NCBI GenBank assembly: GCA_003116975.1
Contig: BGKB01000061.1
Coordinates: 62,001 to 126,000 of the forward strand
DNA length: 64,000 nt
Origin: Aurantiochytrium sp. KH105
Taxonomy: Eukaryota > Sar > Bigyra > Thraustochytrida > Thraustochytriidae
Direction: 5' to 3'
In this document: one piece after another, positions 10,601 to 20,000 of the stretch
Position numbering within the stretch: the stretch's first letter is position 1
How the letters are laid out: each line of letters starts with the position of its first letter
Position numbers and translations under genes: made by a program
Notes under the pieces: generated by a model
Seen by the model: only the letters and a program-made list of their open reading frames with translations
What the model was told of the DNA's origin: nothing
The model's database searches: none

Positions 10601-11596
10601 ATGACGGGCACGACGCGCATCGTGGTGCAGGTGCCCAAGAACATGCAGGGCAAAGTGATCGGACGCGGCGCAGCGACACTCAAGGACATTGAGAGCGACT
10701 ACGACGTCAAGCTGCATATGCCCGCCAGAGATTCGGACTCGGAGGACGTCGTCATCGAGGGCGCCGCGGACAAGTGTGAGTTCGCCAAGCGTCGCGTCCT
10801 CGACATCATCGGCCAGGCTCCGGACGTGACCAGCGGCGCGCGCGCAGAGGCGCAAAAGCTCTACGACGAGGCCGACCGCCTCTTTGAGGCCGCCCGAAAT
10901 GCCGGCTCTTCCGAAGAGTCCAGAGACCTCAAGGATCAAGCCCACGCGAAACGTCGCGAGGCAGAGGAAGCCAATGAACGCGCGGCGCGCGTCATTTTTG
11001 AGCACAAGAACGGCGGCTATGGCCTTGATCAAATGGATCTCCACGGCCTTTACGTGAAAGAGGCCATGCACTTTGTGGAGGAACGTCTCCGCAAGGTCGA
11101 TGACAAGCTCCGTGCCAACGAGATGGAGCTTGTCATCATTCCTGGCCAGGGCATTCACTCCAGCGGCGCCGCCAAAATCAAGCCTACCGTCGAGCAGTAC
11201 CTTCGCAACAACAACTACCCGTACGAGCTTGATCCTGCCGGCGGGCAATTTACGGTGTCCTTCAAGGATGCAGGCCCCGAAGTCTCGCAGCCCGCCGCGG
11301 CCCCGACGCCGGCGCAGCCCTCCAAGCCCGAGACCCAGGCGCAGCCTGCCAGCAAGCCGGATACCCAGCCGAGCCAGCCTGCCGGTCACGCCTCTGCGTC
11401 CGAAAACAACCAAAGCAAAGACGAGCCCACATGGGAGCACCTTCTCACAAAGTGTTTTCATCTCTGTTTTACTCATTTCTTCTCGTCAAAGGAGCAGGGG
11501 GCAAACACAAGCTCATCACAGCAGCAACAACAACAGCAGCAAGGCCGGTCCGCACCTCAGACGCAAGAGGTCAACCGAAGTGTTGCTCAGGTTTAA
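10601..11596 (+). CDS. KH - DUF1771 - Smr domain protein (RNA-binding, nuclease-like)
   Basis: The product is 331 residues from the ATG at 10601. Residues 5-75 form a KH domain with the GxxG loop (VIGRGAATLKDIE), a single-stranded nucleic-acid fold. Residues about 82-140 match the DUF1771 helical region that normally precedes Smr. Residues 145-222 form an Smr domain with the DLHG motif (146-149) and the GQGIHS loop (182-187), the conserved surface of Smr endonucleases. The tail is Pro/Ala/Gln-rich. Smr proteins such as Cue2 and N4BP2 act on RNA of stalled ribosomes; here KH takes the place of the CUE ubiquitin-binding module, so RNA targeting is inferred. The last 45 codons are uncertain: residues KCFHLCFTHFF look like translated intron, and removing it changes the C-terminus (see 11452-11497). 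Confidence 0.85.
   Translation: MTGTTRIVVQVPKNMQGKVIGRGAATLKDIESDYDVKLHMPARDSDSEDVVIEGAADKCEFAKRRVLDIIGQAPDVTSGARAEAQKLYDEADRLFEAARNAGSSEESRDLKDQAHAKRREAEEANERAARVIFEHKNGGYGLDQMDLHGLYVKEAMHFVEERLRKVDDKLRANEMELVIIPGQGIHSSGAAKIKPTVEQYLRNNNYPYELDPAGGQFTVSFKDAGPEVSQPAAAPTPAQPSKPETQAQPASKPDTQPSQPAGHASASENNQSKDEPTWEHLLTKCFHLCFTHFFSSKEQGANTSSSQQQQQQQQGRSAPQTQEVNRSVAQV
11452..11497 (+). other. candidate short intron near the 3' end of the KH-Smr gene
   Basis: GT at 11452 follows CACAAA, then comes a pyrimidine-rich tract, with AG ends at 11491, 11494 and 11497 (CAG). All three give lengths of 40, 43 or 46 bases, so all shift the frame the same way. The spliced product ends with a basic tail (LRRKRSTEVLLRFN) and a TGA at 11628-11630, instead of the polyQ tail ending at 11596. 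The unspliced frame is also open, so this could be no intron at all. Confidence 0.3.
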
Positions 11597-11764
11597 CTGG
11601 GTTGCAAGAGCGTTCATGCGATTCTCATGATCATCATCAACATCCTCATCATCATGATCGACAACCATCAACATGTTTGACATTTACATTCACGTTTCGC
11701 CTCGGCCGGTTTTCTTTTCCTCTCTGCAAGTCGTATACATTCGCTTCGTCTCAACATGGCGAGA

Positions 11765-12319
11765 TCAAGGCTCCTTGAAGAGTCGAAGCACACCACCGTG
11801 GAACGAGCCCTTGTTCCAGTGATGCACGTCGTCGTAGCGTTTCTTCTCCTTGGAAGCTGTTTGCCGCCGCTTCTTGCGCTCCCGGCCCGTCACCACGCCC
11901 GACGCGTCAAGCTCGGCCTGCTGCTTCTTGGCTCGCTCGGCGAGCGTCTTGTCTCTTGAGAAGAGGATCTTGAGCGGCACCTTTTCTCGCTTTTCAGGCT
12001 TACAACCGAGCCGCGCGAGCTTGGCGGCCTCGTACGCCTTGCGGTCGCGTTTGCTCATCCCGCTCGCGCCCAGCTCCATCACGTCTTGGTACGTCGCCTC
12101 GCGCTCCAGGCGCGCCTTCTTCCGCGCAATCGCCTCCTCGTACCTCCTCGCCTCCCGCGAGCCCGTCGCGCCCGGCGTCGCCGCCGCCGCGCCGTCGGAT
12201 GCCGCGCCGTCGGATGCCGCGCCGCGACTCCGTTTCCGCGAGGCGCGCGCCTCCCGCGGCGCCGACGGCTCCGAGAAGACCACCGTCTCCACGCGCGCGC
12301 GCGACCGCGGCTTGCTCAT
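11765..12319 (-). CDS. C1orf131/Faf1-like (DUF4602-type) ribosome-biogenesis candidate
   Basis: The product is 184 residues from the ATG at 12317-12319. It is highly charged. The N-terminal half is Arg/Ala/Ser-rich with a tandem AASDG repeat. The C-terminal half carries a Lys/Arg-rich segment (TGRERKKRRQTASKEKKRY) and ends with FHGGVLRLFKEP. This pattern of basic helix followed by a GVLxL tail at the very end resembles human C1orf131 and yeast Faf1, small nucleolar proteins of the 40S (SSU processome) assembly pathway. The call rests on layout and the short tail motif from memory, so it is tentative. It ends 168 bp from the end of the KH-Smr gene, tail to tail. Confidence 0.5.
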   Translation of the reverse strand: MSKPRSRARVETVVFSEPSAPREARASRKRSRGAASDGAASDGAAAATPGATGSREARRYEEAIARKKARLEREATYQDVMELGASGMSKRDRKAYEAAKLARLGCKPEKREKVPLKILFSRDKTLAERAKKQQAELDASGVVTGRERKKRRQTASKEKKRYDDVHHWNKGSFHGGVLRLFKEP

Positions 12320-12689
12320 CTTCCCGCGCTGCTCCTCGCCCGCCCGCGCGCGTCCTTGCGCAGAAGGTTTGCCTGCGACACCGACCGCGACAGCGACAGC
12401 GACTGCGAGTTGCGTGGTTGCTGGCTGTGCGTGGGTGGGTGTGTGGTGGACGTCGGAGGAGGGGCTTTTCTCGAGGTGCTGGAGGGAGGGACAGGGCTCC
12501 GGGCTCCTTCACTCGGAGCAAGTATCGCGAGACGGCTTCGGCCAGTGGCGAGGCTGGCAAGATGGCGTGCCACTGATCTCACTTGTCCTAATTGCTCCAA
12601 AACCAAAGTCGTGCTCCTTTGGAAAAGAAGAATCGTGATCAACCTGTCAAGCAAGCTCATCAGGATTCAGAAGCTTCTTAAAAATTAAG
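12320..12689. other. tandem spacer, no feature seen
   Basis: This lies between the end of guanylate kinase and the start of the Faf1-like gene, both on the minus strand. It must hold the promoter of the latter. I see no clear box or repeat. Confidence 0.4.
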
Positions 12690-13469
12690 TTAGACGTCTT
12701 GCTTCGTCGAAGAAAAACGCGACGCAAACCACTGCGCAGTGACAAGCCGGCGCAAAATGGGATACGCATGTGACCAGCTGTCATAGTTAACAATTGTGGC
12801 GTCCACCAAAGCATCCTCCTTGCAGAACTCTGCTTCAACGACGGCCTGCTTCAGACGCATCTGCACCTGGTCCTCCGATTCGGTCCCACGGCCGCGCAGA
12901 CGCTTCTCTAGCTCTTCCAGCGATGGCGGAATAATTCCCAGACATTTGATGCGAAGATCAAGGGCGGGGTCCTCTGCCGCTTTCTTGATGCTGCGCACGC
13001 CATGCATGTCCACGTCCATGAGCACTATTTTGCCCTCGCGGTTCACATCCTCGAGCGCGCGCAGGCTCGTGCCATACATATTTCCATGAATTGACACGTG
13101 TTCCACGAAGGCGCCACTGGCAATTTCCTGCTGCATTGCCGCCGTGCTCGTAAAGTGATAATTTATCCCATCGACCTCGCCAGATCTTGGTGTACGCGTC
13201 GTGTGGCTCACCGAAAACCCAAAGCTGTCCGGAAACTCCTCTAGCAGCAGTTGCGTCAGCGTCGACTTCCCCGAACCCGACGGGCCGCACAAGAGCAGAA
13301 CGTCGCGCTGGCCCTTTTCCTCCTCGTTCTGGCAGCCGTCTCCAGCCGTCGAGGTCGCCAGCTTTGCGCGCCGCTGCTGCAGCAGCCCAAGGTTTCTCGC
13401 GCGAAAGTGTCTCCTCCTCAACTCGTGCGCCGCCGCTCGCCCAGCACGCGCCGCTCCCGCTGCGTGCAT
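12690..13469 (-). CDS. GUK1: guanylate kinase with N-terminal extension
   Basis: The product is 259 residues from the ATG at 13467-13469. The enzyme converts GMP and ATP to GDP and ADP in purine salvage and synthesis. The P-loop is GPSGSGKST (62-70). The GMP-binding segment SHTTRTPRSGEVDGINYHF follows. The lid/core part includes LMDVDMHGVRSIKK and IIPPSLEELEKRLRGRGTE, typical of guanylate kinases. About 55 residues precede the P-loop strand. They are rich in Arg and Ala with few acidic residues (HELRRRHFRARNLGLL), as in a mitochondrial presequence, so an organelle form is possible. Cytosolic enzymes lack this segment (usual length near 200). No second guanylate kinase is visible in the window. 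Confidence 0.92.
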   Translation of the reverse strand: MHAAGAARAGRAAAHELRRRHFRARNLGLLQQRRAKLATSTAGDGCQNEEEKGQRDVLLLCGPSGSGKSTLTQLLLEEFPDSFGFSVSHTTRTPRSGEVDGINYHFTSTAAMQQEIASGAFVEHVSIHGNMYGTSLRALEDVNREGKIVLMDVDMHGVRSIKKAAEDPALDLRIKCLGIIPPSLEELEKRLRGRGTESEDQVQMRLKQAVVEAEFCKEDALVDATIVNYDSWSHAYPILRRLVTAQWFASRFSSTKQDV

Positions 13470-13499
13470 CGTCTCTGCCTTCGATGTCCCTCACGACCC

Positions 13500-13531
13500 T
13501 CGCGCTTGCGCTCGCGCTCGCGCTCGCGCTC
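13500..13531. repeat. (GCGCTC)n hexanucleotide repeat
   Basis: About five GCGCTC units, 30-60 bp upstream of the guanylate kinase start codon. Confidence 0.85.
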
Positions 13532-13553
13532 CGAGTGGGTCTGCATGTCGCTG

Positions 13554-13582
13554 GCCTTGCCTTGCCTTGTCTTGCCTTGCAA
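13554..13582. repeat. (CCTTG)n repeat
   Basis: Five CCTTG-type units, one with a T substitution. Confidence 0.8.
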
Positions 13583-14043
13583 GTTGCCTGTGCCTTGCCT
13601 CTCTTGCAAGGCAGCAAGCAAGTCACTCACTCACGTCAAGCAGACAGGCGAAGTCACCAGCATGGCACGCTCACCTCAGCGAACGCGCCATTTTTGCTCA
13701 AACGACTGCCGCTGCGCCTGCGAGGCACGGCGGCCCAAAGAGTCTCTGCGCAATCAATCGCTGGCGGCAAGCTGACCCAAACCTTGCAATTTTCTTTGGG
13801 CTCGTCAATAAAAAGAAAAAGGCTCCTTGAGGCGCGCGAGGCCTATAGCCGTTGAACGCGCGCAACCTACGCAGATTGCTACGACCTTGAAGAGGGAGGG
13901 GTGTAAAGGCCGCCTTTGCAGAGGTCATGGTGTGGATGAACGGACCCCTGCGGCCCAGAAGAGCCCAACTCCAAAGCGCTCTGCGGTTTGCGCAGCGATA
14001 GCTCCTGCAAGCGCCGCCGCGGGGACCGGCGACCGCTCGCGCG

Positions 14044-17000
14044 ATGAACATGGCGCACCGTCGCAGGAAAGGCGGCGCCCTTGAAAAGGACAACAACGAG
14101 GGCAAGGACGACGATGACGACAACGACGATGACGACGATGAGGAGGAGGAGGAAGACGATAGCGACGAAGATGACAGCGACGAAGATGACAGCGACGAGG
14201 ACGACAGCGAAGATGATAGCGACAGTGACGATGAGAGCGACGACGACGATGACTCCCTTCCAGATGATCCCGAAGAAATCGAGCGTCTTGCGCGAGAACA
14301 ATGGAAAGACCGTGGCTTCAACGAGGCAGACTTCACTGTCGAAAAAATGTTCGAGATCTGGGCACGCGAGGAAGAAGAAGGACTTGGCCGCGCGCGCGCA
14401 TCCAATAACCTTCAGCGCAAGATGGAGCTGCTTCGTATGAACCAAGAAGCCGAAGTCTTTGACACAGCCGCGCTCAAGGCCATGGCCAAGGCCAAAGCCC
14501 TCGAGCTCAAGGAACAAGCAAAGGATTTCGCACTCGAAACCAAGGAACGCGTTTTGCCCCCCTTTGTCAAGCGCATGCTCAGACTTCGTGCGCATGAGCG
14601 CAAGGCTGCAGCACTCATTAAAACGGCTCAAGCCGCCCATGATCTTCGACTCGAGCAACGACGTATTAAACACGAGGAAATTGCAAAAGAAAAACTCGAG
14701 CAAGAGCGACAGCGAGAAAGGGTCGAACGCCAAGAACAGTTCAAAGCCTTTCGCCGAAAGCAAAAGGAAGAGGCCATCCTGCGCGACAAAAAGCTCGCCT
14801 CAGAGGCCATCTTGAAGCGGCGCGAGCAAGAACGTGTTGAACGCGAGGCCCAAGAGGCCGAGGACGCAGCCAAGGAGCGCCAGCGCATTCACGAGCGCAC
14901 ACGCGCCCGCCGTCGCCGCGACATCAAATCATGGCTCGCCACCCACCGGACCGGCGTTCAAGAAGCTGCGCAACGAAAAGAAGACCGAGATAAAATTGAA
15001 CGTGCACGTGAAAAGCTCGTGCAAGAGCGGTTCGAACAGGAGACGCAGGCGCACAACGCCCAGGTCGAAAAGGATGCTCTCGGCTTGCCGACGATATCGC
15101 CCGGCGTTCCCGGCATCTTCGCCAAGCCTATCGGCGCAAAGCATGGCGCACCACATGGAGTCCACAGGCATGACAAGCCTGCCTATGATCTCTTTGATCC
15201 AGAGCTTGATGCCACAACGCTAGAACCGCCATTTTCCAGCGCTGACGCCTCGAAGCAGGTCGCTCTACTTGAAATTCGCGTCATGGAGGCCGAATCTCTC
15301 GTCGCGGCCGCCCTTGCCCCTTGCCAAGACGCTCAGAGCAAGCTCGACGCCAATCGTGCTGATATTCGTTCGTTAGACGAGCAGATACTTACCCTCGATC
15401 GCGAAATTGTACACATCGCCAACGAGCAAAAGGAGTTCCGCGCCAGTCTGCTCAAACCGCCTCGCCGCGAACCCAATCGTTCAGAAATGGAGCGCGAAAA
15501 CCTTTTGACACGACGCAAATTTGAAATCCGCACAAGAATCGACAGTGAGCTCCGTCCAAGGCTCGAGGTGTGCAAGCAGTCGAAGCAGGATCTCGAGACC
15601 CAATTTGCTCTTGCAGAAGAGCGCCTTCATATGCTTCGAGAGGAGGCTCTTGCCCGGAGGGTAGAACTCGACGCGCGTCTCGAGATGCAACCCGAGCTCC
15701 CACTTGTCATCGGTCGCGCTCTTCACAAAGTTGACGAGCACCAAGGCCAACCGGCCGTCGACCCGGTGCGTTCTTTCGAAGGTGTCGTGCAGCGTACCAA
15801 TGCGGAATTGTTACGTCACGCCGCCGCGGAGCTCGAAAAGCATCGCAAAGACCTCACAAAAATGGCACAGCAAAAGAGCACGTCTCGCGAAGAGTACGCG
15901 TACTTGAAGTCAGATCTCGAGCTATCCGTAACTCGACTCGCAGAAACGCAGACCCGCATTCAACGTGCTCAGGAGGCTCAGCTGCGGGCCGACCTGGTCA
16001 TGGCCATTGAGACCTTTTTCCAAAAAGGTGGTATCGCTAACCTCGCGAAGATATCCAACGTCTACGCTGGCGCACTTGATTGGTGGCAAGGCCATCAACC
16101 CGAAGCAACGACGAACGTGCGCCTGGTCGACGAAGTCGCGCAAGAACATCACGCAGACGAAAAGACTGACGATCATACCTTTATCGGCGTTATGGCCGAC
16201 GTCCACGATCGCGTTGGCACCATCGAAGGCATCATTCAGCTTCCGCGACACCGCCTCTACCGGGTCACGACGGTCATTACGCGCCATCCCCAAAAGGACA
16301 TTCCCGGTCGGGCGGCGCAGCTGGACGTCACAGACTACATCAATGTCCGCTTTGGTCCGTCGCTCCAACAATTGAGCTTGATTGGTAAAGTCTTCAACGC
16401 TCCCAGCGCAGAGCAGCCCCCTGGTGCTCCAGTTCATCACACTATAACTACCCTCATTGCTGGAACAAGTGTTGCTTATAGATTCGATTTTCGCGGCTCG
16501 TCCACTCAATGCGCGCTCGTTGTCAAAAATGGATGGGTTCAGGAGGAGGAAGCAAACAACCCCGCTGATGGAGTCGACAAGGACTCGCCCCAAGTTTTGA
16601 CCGACTTTGTACGCCAACTCCGCATCGAGCGCTTGCAAGGAAAAGACCGAGCCAATCATTTGCTCGAAGAGCTGATACGTGCAAAAGAATGCCCCAAGCC
16701 GTACTGGGACTCATCCATCTTCCAAGGTACCTTGCAGCGCTTTGAGAAGAATCGCTTCCTTCAAATGCTTCAAGACACACTCGAAGCCCTTGGCAAGGAA
16801 AGGGAGGAGCTCGAGCAAAGAAAAATTGCGCGGCGAGATGCTCTTCTTAAATTGCATGAATCTCAAGCGCAACCTGGAGCCCTTGTGCATACGCGGGGGA
16901 AAGGCCCAGAAGGCACCAAGCCACGACGATTCAGTGCCGCGCGCGCCCAGCACCAAGAATTGCTGGCGCGCAAGGCGCATGACAGTGAACACCTCGAGAC

Positions 17001-20000
17001 AATGCGCAAGGAAGCCGAACTTGATGAAAAGATGATTCTGGCCAAAGAACGATATATTAATCGAAAACGGCGTGGCATGGACGGTGCCGCCGCGATCGAG
17101 GAGGGACAGCGTCTCGTGGGTCGTAAGCTCGAAATTTTTTTCGCCGATATCGCCCGTTGGCGCGTTGGCAAAGTTATGGACATGAAAGCTTCGTGGGTTG
17201 ATCAAAACACACGGCTTCAGGTCCTTCACAAACTCGAACTTTCGGACGAACCCGAGGGCTCGTCAAAATGGGACGACCTCCTTGCACGTCGCTTCGTTGA
17301 GCTCAAAGTGGACGTATCTGACGTTGAAGAACGACGCAAGGAGCTTGAAGAAGATCGGCTTCGCCAAAAGCGACAAGATCGCGAAGAACGCGAGCGTGTC
17401 GCTGCGGAAGAGGCCCGCGAGGACAAAGAGATCAAGGAGCGCGCTACAATGGAAAAGAACGAGCTCTTGCGCAAAGCCGCACAAGAAGTCGCAAATGCGG
17501 GCGAACGAATCCGCGCCGAGATTGCATTCGCTGTGGAGACCAGCGAACACGTTCGTGGCCTCGTCCAGGCCAAGACCGACGAGCTACGGAAGGAACTTCT
17601 CGAAGCTACAATGGCGGAAATAGGGTCTCGGTCACTCGGCCGTCGAACAAGAGAAGAAATTGACAAAACCGCCGCCGAAGAAGCCCAAAAGTCATTTGCG
17701 GAAAAACCTATTGCCGTTGCGGAGAGCGACATCAAGGAAAAGTGGCAGCATGAAATGAAACTTCTCAAAGCGCGCCACGCGCTCATTGTAGAAAATTTCC
17801 ATGCCAAACTGAAGGCTCGGAGAGAACAAGAAGTCGCAAACCTTCTCCGTAAGCGCAACGCAGGTCTTGCAGCCCGCAAGCGCCAGCGCGCTGAGCTCGG
17901 CAAGCTGCTTGCCATCGTGGACATTGAAAAGGCCTTGCCTCCAGCGACACGATGCGAACACCGACGTGTACGCTATTGGGGGTCGCAGTACAAGAACGGC
18001 GTTCGTTGCCTGCGCTGCAATGTCGAAGTATCTCGCTCGTTTTGCGACCCCTCGCAAGCCTGGGAGATGAACGCTGAAACCGGTGCCGCTATTGCCCTTC
18101 ATCGTAGAGCGGAGGCGCGGTATATTGCAGCAAATCCAGAGCAAGATGCATTGATCGAGGCCGAGCGTCAGCGCGTTGAAAAGGAGGACAGACTCATCGA
18201 GGCTGCAGGTCGCGACCTACCAGGATCTCAGTTGGCCATTAACCTGGAAAAGCTGAATGCACGCCACTTGCTGCCCACGTCCCTGAGAAACAATGACGTC
18301 CAGGGGGGCCACTGGGGCGACCCAACACCATTGCGAACACGCTACGCGCGAAAGCGAGCTCTCCGCATGGATTATATGACGCACTTCTCCCGCGTTCGAG
18401 GCTACAAACTCAAATTGGCCGACCTCGCACGCACTCGAGAAGCACTTTTGCGCGAACGCCGCGAATCAACAGCGGCGCTGGAAGAGGCACACCAAGACAA
18501 TTTTGCAATTGAAAACCGCACATTGCGCATCGAAGGCGAATACCATCGCGCCCAGGAGCTGCTGCGCGAGAGACGAGAAGCGATCGAACGCACAGAAAAG
18601 GCCGAGGCCACCCTGGAGCTTGCTCTCGAAGACCGCATCGAAAAAGAGCTCATCTACGACGCCACTTGTCGGGACCTATTTGTCGCCGAGGCTAAACTCG
18701 ATATTCGAAGCAATGAGGCACGACATGCTCTCGTGCAAAGCCAACAGATTGACAAAGACCGCGATCGCGCTCACGCTATGCTTGCCCGCCTCAAGAAGGA
18801 GCTGCAGACCGCTCGCGAAAATCACGAAAAAGCAGAGAATATTCTTCAAACTGTTCGCTGGCAACAGCGAGGCTCGCCCGTGCTGTACGCTCCATGGGCA
18901 AAGCGACTTGGTTTGGCGACCATCGTCTTTTGCCGTCCCGTGGATCCTGAAAAGGCTGATGACCAAGAAGATGCTGTTGACATGGTAAAAATCCGTCTCG
19001 TGTGCGGCGGCTCCCAAATCGTCTTCTTGTACTGTCCGTTGCAGCCCATCATCGACGAGGAACGTCGCCGTGAAGCCGCTGAGCGGCCTCTTATGGAGGC
19101 TGAGGATGCCGCATCTGCAAAGTACGCGCGCGCAGAAGCTGCATTTCAAGTCGAAAATCAGCGCCTTATGGAGCGAGAAGAAATCCTTCAGCGCCAGGTC
19201 GAAGAGGTGATCTTTCGTGAACTTGTCGAGGAGCGTGCTGTCGAGGAAGCGCGCGGCGAAGCAATGCTCAACGCCTTGCAAGTGCTACAGCTCAAGTGGA
19301 AGCGAGAGCAATTCAAACGTCTTGCGCGCGAGCACGTGAACCGGGAGCACCTGGCTCTTGTCGAGGCTCTTGCCGAGTTTGACCTCGAAGGGCCAACAAA
19401 GGCCCAGCCATATGCCCCCGAGCCCTTCTCCAAAGCCAAGAGGAGAAGAGCTCGCCGGCAAAGGTACATGGAACTATGTGCTATCTTCCAAGATGAGCAA
19501 GCCGACCTTGCCGAAGCCGAAATTCGACTTCGCTACAAGACTTTACGTGAGCGCGAGGAACGTGATGCAGCCATCGAGGCCATCATCGAAGAGATCGTAG
19601 ACGGAGAGTCACGGAGCATCGCCGAAGTATATTATGCTAATTCGCTCGACACGGCGCAGCGTCGCATGGACGAATCCAACGTTTATCTTGCGGGCGGCCA
19701 AGGCGTCGAGGGTATCCTTCAGGTCGCGGACGGTACAAATGAGACTGATACTACACTGACAAAACCGGTCGCCCCTTTGGGGACGGCCATCCACTTTGAG
19801 GTGTACAGAGATCTTTCGCGTCTACGTCGCGCTCGCCGTGTCGAGCTTGAGCGCCTATTGGCACATTGGGCTCACCACAATGAGCTGGAAAAGGAGCGTT
19901 TGGCGGCCCAAAGGGCGTGGGAGGCGCGCGCTGAAGAGCGCGAGCGCGAGGAAGCCGAGAACGATGCCATGGAGCTCGAGGACATTGCACTTCGCCAGTT

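Larger units (their letters stand above)
13470..14043. other. divergent spacer with hexanucleotide repeat
   Basis: This spacer between guanylate kinase and the 2557-residue protein holds a (GCGCTC) array and a CCTTG-type tract. On the plus strand there is an AATAAA at 13807 with no gene to serve. No gene is evident. Confidence 0.5.

Noticed and set aside
12000-12688. several 110-260-codon frames opposite the Faf1-like gene
   Set aside because: Shadows of the GC-rich coding sequence, with Arg-rich products.
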